Shown here in pieces: positions 26,082 to 36,253 of a DNA stretch of 64,000 nt (within the stretch, counting starts at the first letter, position 1; each line of letters opens with the position of its first letter). Origin of the DNA: Natronorubrum halalkaliphilum (GTDB lineage: Archaea > Halobacteriota > Halobacteria > Halobacteriales > Natrialbaceae); the NCBI RefSeq assembly GCF_009834785.1, contig NZ_WUYX01000008.1, positions 1 to 64,000 of the forward strand, read 5' to 3'. A model generated the notes under the pieces. The model was not told the origin of the DNA. It was given only the letters and a program-made list of their open reading frames with translations, and ran no database searches. Both the position numbers and the translations under genes were made by a program.

Positions 26082-27278
26082 ATGGCTGATCGGCGATCAC
26101 AGACGCGACGACGATGGCTTGGTTCGTGTGCGAGTGTTGCAGGCGTAACAGCGCTTTCCGGTTGTTCTGGCGGCGAAGAAACCGAGACTGGAGGTGATGG
26201 AAACGATGGGAGTGACGGGGAGGAATCCTCGAGTAGCGATTGGCCGATGTACGGTGTGGATCTGCAGAATACAGCACATCAGCCGAATGTAACAGGACCA
26301 GACGGTGACAGCGTAACAGCTCGCAAAGTACATGATATGGGTGGAGGCAGTTCGTATCCGGTCGTCGTTGTCGACAATTACCTCTATGCGACAAGCCGAA
26401 ATGGTGTGGTACTTGCCTTTGATCGTGAATCTGAAGAGCTACTCTGGGAAGAAGACGGTCATGGTCCGTTGATGGCTCACGATGGAACAATCTACGGGCC
26501 ACGAGCCAGCCATAGCGTGTATGGATATGATATGGAGAGTGGTGCTCGGTGGGAGTCTACTGAAGTCGAACTTGATCGAAGTCTAAATCTCAATAACGAA
26601 CCGATACCGACTAATAACGGTGTCTTTGTGATTTCTGATGATCACGTATGGAACGTTGATTTTGACAGCGGAGAGTACACAAGTACTCATGAGTATTCCC
26701 AGTATTCGCGCGACTTAATTGGAAATACAGACATTCCTGCATACAACAATGGAATACTATACCACGCGAGGGGTGTCGAACTGTATGCATTAAACGTTGA
26801 GACCGGTGAACACGAGTGGATCGTTAAAGGAGAGAACGTAATGCACAGTGGAAATCCAGCAGTAGCTAATGGTAAGGTCTACATCACAAGCGCTGACGAA
26901 CAACTCTACGCGTACGATGCCGAATCCGGTGACGAAATCTGGACAGTAGAAACGACCACACAAGTTGAAACAAGTCCCGCAGTCACTGACAAGAAAGTGT
27001 ACTTTGGAGATAACCAACGAGTAGCAGCTGTAAATGCAGAATCTGGAGAGATTGAGTGGGATATTGACATAGCCATTCCTGAGTCAGAGGTTGTGATTGC
27101 AGACGGTGTCGTTTATCTCGCTAATTCACTGGGCCTTACTGCATTAGATAGCAACACAGGTGGTTTGCAGTGGGAATTAGAACTTGATGGAGGATTCACA
27201 TCGCCACCAACAGTATCTGATGGAGTCGTATATCTCCCTGCGTTGAATAACAGCCTTTACGCAATAGAGGACACGTAG
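26082..27278 (+). CDS. PQQ-like beta-propeller lipoprotein
   Basis: A 398-residue exported protein. The N-terminus has a twin-arginine signal (RRRWLGSCASVAG) and a lipobox with Cys at LSGC, then a Gly/Glu/Asp/Ser linker. The rest is a repeated propeller blade: YATSRNGVVLAFDRESEELLWE, LYALNVETGEHEWIV, LYAYDAESGDEIWTV, VAAVNAESGEIEWDI and LTALDSNTGGLQWEL, with about seven blades. It resembles BamB-like and PQQ-dehydrogenase propellers but has no catalytic residues I can identify. Codons use much more A and T than flanking genes, which suggests later acquisition. It is convergent with the next large gene. Confidence 0.85.
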   Translation: MADRRSQTRRRWLGSCASVAGVTALSGCSGGEETETGGDGNDGSDGEESSSSDWPMYGVDLQNTAHQPNVTGPDGDSVTARKVHDMGGGSSYPVVVVDNYLYATSRNGVVLAFDRESEELLWEEDGHGPLMAHDGTIYGPRASHSVYGYDMESGARWESTEVELDRSLNLNNEPIPTNNGVFVISDDHVWNVDFDSGEYTSTHEYSQYSRDLIGNTDIPAYNNGILYHARGVELYALNVETGEHEWIVKGENVMHSGNPAVANGKVYITSADEQLYAYDAESGDEIWTVETTTQVETSPAVTDKKVYFGDNQRVAAVNAESGEIEWDIDIAIPESEVVIADGVVYLANSLGLTALDSNTGGLQWELELDGGFTSPPTVSDGVVYLPALNNSLYAIEDT

Positions 27279-27403
27279 GCGCGCTGTAACACTATTCTAT
27301 CTTCAGATACGTTAGGATCCTTTATTAAGGGATTGAGCCTTATCCTCCTAACCTAAGCGATGAATTTCATTGTCGATTGAACGAGAACGTCCAAAACACC
27401 TCG

Positions 27404-30400
27404 CTACGGACAATCTTCTTTTACAGGTGTGGTGTGTTCTTTACTAAACTCTGGCCCGGTCTCACCCCAGAGTGGCGAACACAGTTGCCCTGGTGCGTCC
27501 CCTCCGAGTTGATTATCGCCAACCCCGGGAGCACCCTGTGGTAAGAATTGTGGAGCAGGAACAACCACAAGAACCGATTGACTATTTTCGTAGCTGATTG
27601 GATCGGTTGATCCTAACTCGAGTCCGTGTCCATCGGGTGTCCCTAGTACGACGTCCTTGTCTTCTCGGATGTAGGTTGTTGACTCAGTTACCGATGGATC
27701 TCCACTGGTTGCCTCTACCTCAAAACGAGCATATTCCCCTTCAAGTTCGATCTCCCACGCATCGACCTGTAGATAGAACAATGGTGGCCACGGGACTAAT
27801 GGAAAGCCAGGTTGGCCAACCTTGTTGTTGTACCCGGTTCCCATCGGTGCAAAATCTATGTCGTCGTTGATTTCGAGTGGGCCAGCACCTGCAGCCCGAA
27901 CTGCCGGTACTTCGGTTTGGTTGACGGCCGCTTGCGAAGAATGGTAAGTGGGTGAACCGTCGACATCGACGTGAACATCGTTCAGTACATCGGAGGTATC
28001 GATCTCAGAACCGCCTTCATCCTGTAACATCTCTTCACCTGAACCGAGCATTTCGTCGAGTAGATCCATCGGACCACTGATGATATCATTTACCGAATCA
28101 AGAAGTCCACCTAATAAATCATTGATGAGATTTTCACCACCTGTCGTCACTTTCTCGTGTTCGCTTGCCAACTCGTGGACATATTTGTAAATGGTATTGA
28201 AATATGTCTGCCGAGCCTCCATCGTAGCGATATCCGGCCCATTATCGAAGTCATCGTGCTCGGTTACAAACTCCGATTCCATTTCTTCAACGCTCTCATT
28301 GATTTCCCTCATCGGACTTTCATCGGCCGTCAGCATCTCCGTGATCTCGGCTTCTACCGGTTCGATTTCCGCCACCGTCTCGTTGTGTACTTTCATGAGA
28401 TCTCCCCAGACGATATGGTTATGAAGCTGGTCCTGATTCCGAGGTGAAAGCGGAATATCCTCGTCGAAACTGTCGTCGTAGTTAATCGCACTTCTGAAAT
28501 CGCTCGTCGATTCGATATTCCTAGACCGGTCCTCCAGCCAATCTTCGAAAGACGAGTGACTACCGAAGTTGCTGCCGAAAAATTCTTTCGTCACTTCGTC
28601 GGCTGCACCCTCCCAGTTGTTCGGAGCTGCTACGTACGGGTCTGGAGATCCCCCAGAATCGAGCACGTGCTCGACATCGCTTGGATCGGTCTCCAGATTC
28701 GGAGCGAATTCTCCATCGAGTTCGAACGAAGCGGTATAATTGGTGTGCCGATCCGCTGATTCCCACACATCGAACGAACTATTCGTGGTCGTATCGTTCC
28801 AATAGCGGTATGTGAGATATCTCATCTCAATCTCGATGTCGACCTCAACAAGCGACCGATCGAGGTTGGAATTACCGTTGTCCGCGGTTACTTTGTCAAT
28901 ACGAGCGTCTACCTCCGTGTTGAACGTATGTTCATTACGGTTGTGTTCAGTATGATTACTAGCATCGTATTCGTCCGGGAGACGAGGAATGGGATGACTG
29001 GTGAGGCCATCACTAGAGGGAGGATTGCTAATACTTCCGACAATTGTGTTAACCGTATAGACATCATTGATCGCGTTTCTGGTCTGGTCGTAATCGAAAA
29101 CAGCATCGTTCCTAAGGTCATTCAGACTATCCTGAACGCCTGAGATGGCATCATTCTCATCTTCTATCGTGGTGTCATCAGTTCGTTCATTCTCATCGTC
29201 ATCATAATAATCCTCGAGATATTCTTCACTAAACCGCTCAGTCTCGTTTAATCCCTCTCGCATCTCGGCTTCAAGAGTGTCCTGTCCGAGACCGGCTTCC
29301 ATCTCGTACATCGCCATATCCGCAAAGGGGTGGCCTTGAATGGTCCCGCTCTTATCGATATTCCCGAGCAGACCCGAGATGATTTCCTCGATCGTCGGCA
29401 TGTCGGGTAACTCGCCGTCCGGAGAGACGACTCCGTCCGCACAGAGATCATCGACACTACTGACGTTCTCGTCAGGATGGAGTTGGGCAGCGATATCGTC
29501 GAAATCGTAGTTCAGGTCGAGTGCACTCTCCGAGAGGTCGTAGGCCATGCACACGAACGGCCCCGCCATCACGCGATTCCCATAGTCGTCTTGCGTTCCA
29601 AACACCTCCTGTTGGGCCGTCAACCGCGCGTCGTTGGCCATCACTTCCGTGTGTTCGTTCGGGGTAACGTTCTCGAAGGCACGATCCGCGGGATCGCCGA
29701 GCAACCGATCGTAGTAGGCCTTCCCCCAGGTCAGCGGCCACATCCGTTTTGCGAGGTCGTAGCCGTACCCCTCGCGGTCCTCGATACTCTCGAGCATCCC
29801 CTTGTTCAGATGCGTTTCGTACTCCTCGACGCGGTCGTGGAGTTCCATCATCGTCGTCCCCACCGAAACCGTAACGTTGCGCGTCACCGCCGTCTCGAGG
29901 TCCCCATCGCCGTCCCGAACGGCGAACTCGACATCCCGGATCGTTACGTCCATGATCCCGTCGTTCTCCTCGAGGGTGACGGAGTCGAGGGCCGACTCGA
30001 GGTCGTCGTTGTCGGTCCAGTCGTCGACCTCGGGCATCGAGACGGCGACAGTCCGGCCCTGACCGACGGTCTGTTCCCGGCCGTCGAGCGCCCTGGTGGC
30101 TTCCGCGAGGATCGTAAGTCTCGTCTGGTCTTCGAACGCGGTGTCGCCCTCGAGTACACCCTCGAGATCGGAATCGACGCTCGTCACCGGCGAGCGGACG
30201 ACTTCGTCGGTCGCTCTGACGGTCGCCTGTCGGATCTCGCTGGTCGCATACGCTTCTCCCCGATCGATCGCCCGATCCGTACCGCGATCGATCTCCGGTT
30301 CGCCGCGCGTCTGCAACGTTGCGGCGATCATGACCGAACTCATGAGGAGCAACACGCCGATAACCGCGAACGGAATTCGCGCTCTGTCATCGGCCGCGAG

Positions 30401-30430
30401 CGAAATCGTTCCGGGCCGTTCGCCTCTCAT
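27404..30430 (-). CDS. Large membrane-anchored surface protein (DUF7286-like)
   Basis: A 1008-residue protein. A short basic N-terminus and one TM segment (about 20-38, PFAVIGVLLLMSSVMIAATL) are followed by a long, acidic, mostly helical extracytoplasmic region. A 'MRGERPG...ADDRARIPFAVIGVLLL' type opening is seen in haloarchaeal DUF7286 proteins, usually encoded beside type IV pilus-like genes. Here no pilus ATPase is adjacent. Third codon positions are G/C-rich for the first 300 or so codons (29500-30430) and A/T-rich for the remainder, so the gene looks mosaic. It overlaps the 44-residue ORF upstream by ATGA. Confidence 0.7.
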   Translation of the reverse strand: MRGERPGTISLAADDRARIPFAVIGVLLLMSSVMIAATLQTRGEPEIDRGTDRAIDRGEAYATSEIRQATVRATDEVVRSPVTSVDSDLEGVLEGDTAFEDQTRLTILAEATRALDGREQTVGQGRTVAVSMPEVDDWTDNDDLESALDSVTLEENDGIMDVTIRDVEFAVRDGDGDLETAVTRNVTVSVGTTMMELHDRVEEYETHLNKGMLESIEDREGYGYDLAKRMWPLTWGKAYYDRLLGDPADRAFENVTPNEHTEVMANDARLTAQQEVFGTQDDYGNRVMAGPFVCMAYDLSESALDLNYDFDDIAAQLHPDENVSSVDDLCADGVVSPDGELPDMPTIEEIISGLLGNIDKSGTIQGHPFADMAMYEMEAGLGQDTLEAEMREGLNETERFSEEYLEDYYDDDENERTDDTTIEDENDAISGVQDSLNDLRNDAVFDYDQTRNAINDVYTVNTIVGSISNPPSSDGLTSHPIPRLPDEYDASNHTEHNRNEHTFNTEVDARIDKVTADNGNSNLDRSLVEVDIEIEMRYLTYRYWNDTTTNSSFDVWESADRHTNYTASFELDGEFAPNLETDPSDVEHVLDSGGSPDPYVAAPNNWEGAADEVTKEFFGSNFGSHSSFEDWLEDRSRNIESTSDFRSAINYDDSFDEDIPLSPRNQDQLHNHIVWGDLMKVHNETVAEIEPVEAEITEMLTADESPMREINESVEEMESEFVTEHDDFDNGPDIATMEARQTYFNTIYKYVHELASEHEKVTTGGENLINDLLGGLLDSVNDIISGPMDLLDEMLGSGEEMLQDEGGSEIDTSDVLNDVHVDVDGSPTYHSSQAAVNQTEVPAVRAAGAGPLEINDDIDFAPMGTGYNNKVGQPGFPLVPWPPLFYLQVDAWEIELEGEYARFEVEATSGDPSVTESTTYIREDKDVVLGTPDGHGLELGSTDPISYENSQSVLVVVPAPQFLPQGAPGVGDNQLGGDAPGQLCSPLWGETGPEFSKEHTTPVKEDCP

Positions 30431-30561
30431 TCGTCCCAGCGCCGGATCGGTAGCAGGACGTTTTCGGCCCGCAACGGCCCGGAGACCGCTCCAGTGTTTC
30501 GTTCGTCGCGTTCAGTACGCTGGTTGGCCAGAACGATACCGACAGGGCCATCCCGATTCAT
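30427..30561 (-). CDS. 44-residue ORF coupled to the large surface protein, possibly a truncated gene
   Basis: The frame begins MNRDGPVGIVLANQRTERDE and ends SGPLRAENVLLPIRRWDE. Its TGA overlaps the ATG of the 1008-residue protein by the ATGA pattern. In related pilus-like operons the gene before the DUF7286 gene is longer, so this may be only its 3' end behind a new promoter: TATTTAAAC lies about 30 bases upstream. That is an inference; no domain is recognisable. Confidence 0.45.
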   Translation of the reverse strand: MNRDGPVGIVLANQRTERDERNTGAVSGPLRAENVLLPIRRWDE

Positions 30562-30637
30562 AGGGCAGTTGGGCCGCCCCTTCGTATTTAAACACTAACC
30601 GCACATTCCGTGAGTCTGCCAGGAAGCGAACGGTGGC

Positions 30638-31513
30638 TCACGCCGACGCGCTCTCGAGAACGACCCGATCGCCGACCTCGAGACCGAATTCCTCGTCGCC
30701 GCGGTCCTGATTGACGTCGAGTTCGACGTAACCGTGGCTTCCGACGGTCGCGAGTCGAGCACCGACCGGAACGGCGGCGAAGGTCTCGCCGACGGGAACC
30801 GATTCGCCGTTCGTGACGATTCGATCGTACTCCGCGAGGAAGGTACCGGGAACGTTCGTGATAACGTTTCCAAAGTCGTCGACGACGAGGACCTCGCCCG
30901 TCGCGCGGGTATCCTCGAGCGTCGGCTCGGGGAGGGCGAGATCAACGGGGTCGTTTTCAAGCGGCGAGAGCCACGCGAGCGACTCGAGGTCGTCGAGACG
31001 CGTTTCGTGTACCGTTCCAGCGGCGGGCGCGAAGATATCTCGGCCGTGGAACGTGTTGCTGGCGTTCACCGAGTTGGATCCGTGAGACGAGAGCGCTGTC
31101 GCGTTCGAACTCGGCGAATCGCCGCCCGCGGGATCGACCGACTCGAGACGCGACTCGTCGATGACAAACGATTCGAACGCCGCATCGTCGGCAAGTCGTC
31201 GCGCGACGGGACACAAGACGCCGTTGTCGGGGCCGACGAGCGTGTGCTCGCCCGCACGAACGACGAGCGCGTTGCGGTCGGTTCCGACGCCGGGGTCGAT
31301 GACAACGAGGTGGGTCGCCATGGGAAAGTACGGGAGCGTTTCGCGAAGCCAGAACGCGGCTGTGCGGACGTCCTGTCGGGGAAAGTCGTGTCCGATGTCG
31401 ACCAGTCTGGCGTCCGTTCGTCGACAGAGCACGCCTTTCATCGCCGCGGGGTAGGGCGTGCCGAAATCCGATGCGAGCGTGATCACGGGCGATGGTACGA
31501 ACCGCTCGGCCAA
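30638..31513 (-). CDS. SAM hydroxide adenosyltransferase (SAM hydrolase, DUF62 family)
   Basis: A 291-residue cytosolic enzyme expected to split S-adenosylmethionine into adenosine and methionine using water. The N-terminal domain has ITLASDFGTPYPAAMKGVL, where Asp of SDFG binds adenosine, then DIGHDFPRQDVRTAAFWL, VVIDPGVGTDR and VGPDNGVLCP. FHGRDIFAPAA and VLVVDDFGNVITNVPG are the C-terminal domain signatures. All are family hallmarks. It is next to nadM on the same strand, 77 bases away, so the two may be co-transcribed. Confidence 0.93.
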   Translation of the reverse strand: MAERFVPSPVITLASDFGTPYPAAMKGVLCRRTDARLVDIGHDFPRQDVRTAAFWLRETLPYFPMATHLVVIDPGVGTDRNALVVRAGEHTLVGPDNGVLCPVARRLADDAAFESFVIDESRLESVDPAGGDSPSSNATALSSHGSNSVNASNTFHGRDIFAPAAGTVHETRLDDLESLAWLSPLENDPVDLALPEPTLEDTRATGEVLVVDDFGNVITNVPGTFLAEYDRIVTNGESVPVGETFAAVPVGARLATVGSHGYVELDVNQDRGDEEFGLEVGDRVVLESASA

Positions 31514-31590
31514 AGTCGATGCGTCTCCGTCCCGGCGCCGGGGACGGCCACCGGACTCGAGAAGACAGACGGAACGGACCTATCGGAGAA

Positions 31591-32109
31591 TCAGTCGCCG
31601 TTCGAGTCCGAGCCGCTGATCATCTGGATGCGCTCGATGCCGCCGATTTCGCCGACGACGTCGGCGACGGCTTCGGGGACCAGCGTCTCCCAGTCGCCGC
31701 CGTGGATCATCCGTTGGCGGACCTCGCTCCCCTCGAGGACCTCCCGATTAAACATGGGCGACTGGCGGATTTCGATGTCGGCCTCCCGAAACAGTTGGAT
31801 GACGAGCGGGTTGTTCGAGTAGGCGACGTCGAAGTCGGGGCTCATGCTCTGGACGTGGCTCACCCAGACCGAGTTGCGCTCTAAGTCTTCGATCGGGACG
31901 GCGTAGGTCACGAGATCGTAATCCACGAGTGACTTCGTGATCATCATGATCCGTTCGCCCGCCGTGAACGGATTTCGAACCGTATGTGAGTCGTCGGCGC
32001 TTCCGATGCCGAGGACGAGTTCGTCGACGTCCTCCGCGATCTGCTCGACCATGCTAAGGTGGCCGTTGTGGAAGGGCTGAAACCGGCCAATGTAGAACCC
32101 CCGAGTCAT
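31591..32109 (-). CDS. nadM: Nicotinamide-nucleotide adenylyltransferase
   Basis: A 172-residue archaeal NMN adenylyltransferase that makes NAD+ from NMN and ATP. It begins MTRGFYIGRFQPFHNGHLSM with the nucleotidyltransferase HxGH motif (HNGH, about 14-17). It continues ELVLGIGSADDSHTVRNPFTAGERIMMI, and a SxxxR-type motif is represented by SEVRQRMIHG near the C-terminus. Length is typical. The ATG at 32109 is preferred to the 31-residue upstream extension. Confidence 0.95.
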   Translation of the reverse strand: MTRGFYIGRFQPFHNGHLSMVEQIAEDVDELVLGIGSADDSHTVRNPFTAGERIMMITKSLVDYDLVTYAVPIEDLERNSVWVSHVQSMSPDFDVAYSNNPLVIQLFREADIEIRQSPMFNREVLEGSEVRQRMIHGGDWETLVPEAVADVVGEIGGIERIQMISGSDSNGD

Positions 32110-32242
32110 GCCGAAACGTGTTGGTGCAGTGTGCTTAAGCGTGGCGAGTTTCCGACGAAATCGATCGCAACTTCGTCCATAGCGTGTAACCTCGCTGTCC
32201 ATCTCCGCGTGTGAACACGGCGTACCGCGCTCGAGTCCGTCA

Positions 32243-32430
32243 TCACGTCGTTTCGAACAGTAACTGATACTGTCGGACAGCAGTCACTGAGAAGTCGGTC
32301 GCAAATTCGCGGCCGTCATCCCCGAGGACGGCCGCAGTAGCGCGACTGATCTTCGAATTGTTCTGTCTGGCAGTATGACCGTTCGGTGTTGGATCGAACA
32401 GCCGGTCGTAGTTCGATTATCCTCAGTCAT
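32243..32430 (-). pseudogene. Possible frameshifted remnant upstream of nadM
   Basis: One minus-strand frame ending in TGA at 32243 reads NYDRLFDPTPNGHTARQNN, SKISRATAAVLGDDGREF and TDFSVTAVRQYQLLFETT, protein-like over about 60 codons. The only ATG (32428-32430, MTEDNR) is in a different frame, two bases out. An original short gene broken by an indel would explain both. No family is recognised. Confidence 0.28.
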
Positions 32431-32588
32431 ATTTTACTTATCACCACAACGGATGAAAACGACGGGCGAAATTCCCAATCGGTACTGTCGAACGCTGTGG
32501 AGCCGGGTTTCAGCCACTGTCACCATCCTCCGCATGGAGAAAGTATATCAGTGGCAATCCCTTCGAATCAGGTACTGAACAGAGTTCT

Positions 32589-34784
32589 ATGAGCAACGAT
32601 ACGAACGTTGACGACCCTCCCGAAGACGCCACTGGCGCTGCGCCTGACGAGGAGCAGGCACAGTCACAGGACCAGGAGCAGGAGCCAGAGCGTCAGGGAG
32701 ACCGGTCGCCGATCGAGGAGGACGGTGACCGAAACGACGATGTCGGCGACGGTGACGAGTTCGACGATCCGATCGACGATTTCGAGCCGGACTCGACCGA
32801 CAACGACGACGATATCGAGACCGTCGAAGACCTCGGGAGTACGGTCGAAGTCGACCCCGGCGTCGAAGTCGACGAGGACATCGCCGAAGACGATCTTCTC
32901 GGCGGCCTCAAGATCGACTCGACGGAAGATATCGAAGTTCCCGACCGACTCGTCGATCAGGTCATCGGACAAGACGAGGCACGGGATATTATCATCAAAG
33001 CAGCCAAGCAACGCCGCCACGTGATGATGATCGGCTCGCCGGGGACCGGCAAGTCGATGCTCGCGAAGGCGATGAGTCAGCTGCTACCGCAGGAGGATCT
33101 CCAGGACGTTTTAGTCTACCACAACCCGGACGACGGGAACGAGCCGAAGGTCCGAACCGTCCCCGCAGGGAAAGGCGAACAGATCATCGACGCCCACAAG
33201 GAGGAAGCCCGCAAGCGCAACCAGATGCGGTCGATCCTGATGTGGATCATCATCGCGATCATCGTCGGCTACGCGATTCTCACCGTAAATATCCTGCTCG
33301 GGATTCTCGCGGCGGGTATCGTCTGGCTGATCTTCCGCTATACGAGCCGCGGCACGGATGCGATGGTGCCCAACATGATCGTCAACAACGGCGACAAGCG
33401 CACCGCGCCGTTCGAGGACGCGACCGGCGCACACGCCGGTGCACTGCTGGGCGACGTCCGTCACGACCCGTTCCAGTCCGGCGGAATGGAGACGCCGTCT
33501 CACGACCGCGTCGAACCGGGTTCGATCCATCAGGCCAACAAGGGCGTGTTGTTCGTCGACGAGATCAACACCCTGGACGTCCGCACCCAGCAGAAGCTGA
33601 TGACAGCGATCCAGGAGGGCGAATTCGCCATCACGGGCCAGTCCGAGCGCTCCTCGGGTGCGATGGTCCAGACCGAACCCGTCCCCTGTGACTTCGTCAT
33701 GATCGCGGCCGGGAACCTGGACGCGATGGAGAACATGCACCCGGCACTCCGAAACCGGGTCAAAGGGTACGGGTACGAGGTCTACATGGAGGACACCATC
33801 GAGGACACCCCCGAAATGCGGCGCAAGTACGCCCGCTTTATCGCCCAGGAGGTCGAACGCGACGGCCGTCTACCCCACTTCACCGACGACGCTGTCGAGG
33901 AACTCATCCTCGAGGCAAAGCGTCGTTCCGGCCGGAAGAACCACCTGACGCTTCACTTCCGGACCCTCGGTGGACTCGTCCGCGTCGCGGGAGACATCGC
34001 ACGCTCGGAAGACCGAGAGTACACGACCCGCGATGACGTCCTGCAGGCTAAAGGTCGCTCGCGCTCGATCGAGCAACAGCTCGCCGACGACTACATCGAG
34101 CGCCGGAAGGACTACGAGCTGCAGGTCGCCGAAGGCGGCGTCGAGGGCCGCGTCAACGGCCTCGCCGTCATGGGCGAAGACTCCGGGATCATGCTCCCCG
34201 TCATGGCCGAGATCGCGCCCGCACAGGGCGGCGGTCAGGTCATCGCGACCGGCCAGCTCAAGGAGATGGCCGAGGAATCGGTCCAGAACGTCTCGGCGAT
34301 CATCAAGAAGTTCTCCGACGTCGATCTCTCGGAGAAGGACATCCACATCCAGTTCGTCCAGGCCGGCCAACAGGGCGTCGACGGCGACTCCGCCTCGATC
34401 ACGGTGGCGACGGCCGTCATCAGCGCCTTGGAGGACATCCCGGTCGATCAGACCGTAGCCATGACCGGCTCGCTGTCGGTCCGGGGTGATGTGCTCCCGG
34501 TCGGCGGGGTCACCCACAAGATCGAGGCCGCCGCCAAGGCCGGCTGCGACAAGGTCATCATTCCGAAGGCCAACGAACAGGACGTGATGATCGAAGACGA
34601 GTACGACGAAATGGTCGAGATCATCCCGTGTTCGAACATCAGCGAGGTCCTCGACGTCGCCCTGATGGGCGAACCGAAGAAGGACTCGCTGGTCGATCGA
34701 CTCAAATCGATAACCGGCACGGCGTTCGATCAGGGACAGGGCGCCGTCGGCTCCGCCAGCGGCTCGAACCCGAGCCCACAGTAA
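32589..34784 (+). CDS. lonB: Membrane-anchored ATP-dependent protease LonB
   Basis: A 731-residue archaeal Lon. An Asp/Glu-rich tail (1-105) precedes the AAA+ domain with Walker A GSPGTGKS (Lys155). Two TM helices at about 214-256 are inserted in the ATPase domain, as in all archaeal LonB. Walker B (GVLFVDEIN) and sensor motifs follow. The protease domain has the catalytic Ser601 in DGDSAS and Lys644 in GGVTHK. It degrades membrane and soluble proteins, and in haloarchaea controls carotenoid synthesis. The acidic tail is longer than in non-halophiles. A CPBP protease follows after 12 bases. Confidence 0.97.
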   Translation: MSNDTNVDDPPEDATGAAPDEEQAQSQDQEQEPERQGDRSPIEEDGDRNDDVGDGDEFDDPIDDFEPDSTDNDDDIETVEDLGSTVEVDPGVEVDEDIAEDDLLGGLKIDSTEDIEVPDRLVDQVIGQDEARDIIIKAAKQRRHVMMIGSPGTGKSMLAKAMSQLLPQEDLQDVLVYHNPDDGNEPKVRTVPAGKGEQIIDAHKEEARKRNQMRSILMWIIIAIIVGYAILTVNILLGILAAGIVWLIFRYTSRGTDAMVPNMIVNNGDKRTAPFEDATGAHAGALLGDVRHDPFQSGGMETPSHDRVEPGSIHQANKGVLFVDEINTLDVRTQQKLMTAIQEGEFAITGQSERSSGAMVQTEPVPCDFVMIAAGNLDAMENMHPALRNRVKGYGYEVYMEDTIEDTPEMRRKYARFIAQEVERDGRLPHFTDDAVEELILEAKRRSGRKNHLTLHFRTLGGLVRVAGDIARSEDREYTTRDDVLQAKGRSRSIEQQLADDYIERRKDYELQVAEGGVEGRVNGLAVMGEDSGIMLPVMAEIAPAQGGGQVIATGQLKEMAEESVQNVSAIIKKFSDVDLSEKDIHIQFVQAGQQGVDGDSASITVATAVISALEDIPVDQTVAMTGSLSVRGDVLPVGGVTHKIEAAAKAGCDKVIIPKANEQDVMIEDEYDEMVEIIPCSNISEVLDVALMGEPKKDSLVDRLKSITGTAFDQGQGAVGSASGSNPSPQ

Positions 34785-34796
34785 CAAAAGCGACAG

Positions 34797-35834
34797 ATGG
34801 TTCAGTGGACGACGTTCGCCGGCATTACGGGCGTCGTCCTCGTGTTGCTTCTCGTTCTTTCACACCTCACACAGTCGGCGTTCGATGACGGCGATCTCGA
34901 GCGCGAAAGCGGAGACGACGTCGTCGCGACTGCCGGCGAGAGAGCGATCGATCCGGACAGCTCGCGATCGAACGCAACCGTCGATTCGGAGGGTGTGTCC
35001 GACGCGGCGACGACGCCGACGTCCACGGGCGCAAGCGTCGACCGAGAGTCCGGCGACGCAGCCGATTATTCGGCGCAAGGTCGCTCGAGTCGGGAGTCCG
35101 ACGAGCCAGTGGGGTTCGATGAGTTCGGCGACGTCGGCGAGTTCGATACCGACCGCGACCGCGAGGAACTGAGCGAACAGCCACCGGAGCGCGAGTACGA
35201 CCGCGGCCGGAGCGTCGATCCCGAATCGCTGTCGACCGGAGCGCTCCTGGCAAACGTCGCGTTTTCACAGGGACTGTTCGCGCTCGTGTTGCTCGGTGCG
35301 GTGCTCTATACGGGCATTCCGGCCGACGCCCTGGGCATCGAATTCTCGGTTGCGTACCTCGAGCAGGGGCTGTTGCTCGGTGCGGCTGCCGGGATCGTCC
35401 TCTACGTCGCAAACGAGATCGGAGCGGCGACGGCGACTCGGCTCGGATTCGATCACGACGAAGAGCTTCGCGGGCTGCTGGCTCCGGATTCGATACAGGG
35501 GTGGCTGGCGCTCTTGCTCGTCGTGCTTCCGATCATCGCCGTTTTCGAGGAGTTGCTCTTCCGGGCGGCGCTGATCGGCGTCATCTCGGCCGGCTTCGGC
35601 GTCTCGCCGTGGCTGCTCGCCGTGGTTTCGTCGGTTGCATTCGCCGTCGGTCACGGGGTTCAGGGATCGGTCGGCGTCGTCGTCACGGGCCTTCTCGGGT
35701 TCGTTCTCGCGGCGATTTTCATCGTCACCGGGAGCTTTCTGGTCGTCGTCGTCGCCCACTACCTGATCAACGCGTTCGAGTTTATCGTCCACGAAGGCGT
35801 CGGCCTCGAGTGGAGCCGGACCCTCGAAAGCTAA
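34797..35834 (+). CDS. CPBP family intramembrane metalloprotease
   Basis: A 345-residue membrane protein. One N-terminal TM (6-24) is followed by a long acidic, low-complexity region (30-145), then about seven TM segments. The CAAX-protease-like core begins with Glu251-Glu252 and Arg256 in FEELLFRAALIG. The second motif is in SSVAFAVGHGVQGSVG (His), and a third His is in VVAHYLINAFEF. These are the expected zinc ligands. The gene lies 12 bases after lonB, suggesting joint expression and a role in membrane proteostasis, which is an inference. Confidence 0.88.
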   Translation: MVQWTTFAGITGVVLVLLLVLSHLTQSAFDDGDLERESGDDVVATAGERAIDPDSSRSNATVDSEGVSDAATTPTSTGASVDRESGDAADYSAQGRSSRESDEPVGFDEFGDVGEFDTDRDREELSEQPPEREYDRGRSVDPESLSTGALLANVAFSQGLFALVLLGAVLYTGIPADALGIEFSVAYLEQGLLLGAAAGIVLYVANEIGAATATRLGFDHDEELRGLLAPDSIQGWLALLLVVLPIIAVFEELLFRAALIGVISAGFGVSPWLLAVVSSVAFAVGHGVQGSVGVVVTGLLGFVLAAIFIVTGSFLVVVVAHYLINAFEFIVHEGVGLEWSRTLES

Positions 35835-35859
35835 GGGAAAGGGACTATTCAGTATCGGT

Positions 35860-36213
35860 ATGAACAGTCTCGACAATATTCCCGAATCCGTCTATCGGCT
35901 GATCTTCCTCGGAATCGTGCTCTACTTCGCACTGCTCGTGTACGCAACGGTCGGGAACGAACCGCTGGCGGCGTTCGCCGCGTATTTCCTCTTCGGCGTG
36001 ATCGCAATCGGCGTCGGGACGGTCCTCTACCTGCAGGCCGACAGGGATCGCGGCTCGCCGGCGATGCTGGGTGCGGCCGTCTGTCTCGTCGTCGGCGGGA
36101 TGCTCCAGTTCGCGTTCCTGTTTACCGGCGTTCCGATACTCGACGATGCGTCCTCGCTCGTGGTTTTCGTCGGGATCGGACTCTACATCTACACTGTCTG
36201 GTACGCGGATTGA
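35860..36213 (+). CDS. Small four-helix membrane protein of unknown function
   Basis: A 117-residue protein with four hydrophobic segments (about 10-28, 33-52, 65-85 and 93-113) separated by short polar loops and no conserved catalytic residues. It follows the CPBP gene by 25 bases on the same strand and may belong to the lonB transcript. No family recognised. Confidence 0.65.
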   Translation: MNSLDNIPESVYRLIFLGIVLYFALLVYATVGNEPLAAFAAYFLFGVIAIGVGTVLYLQADRDRGSPAMLGAAVCLVVGGMLQFAFLFTGVPILDDASSLVVFVGIGLYIYTVWYAD

Positions 36214-36253
36214 GCCGCTCCGGGCGGACGTGTTGGATCCACCGATCCATCGA

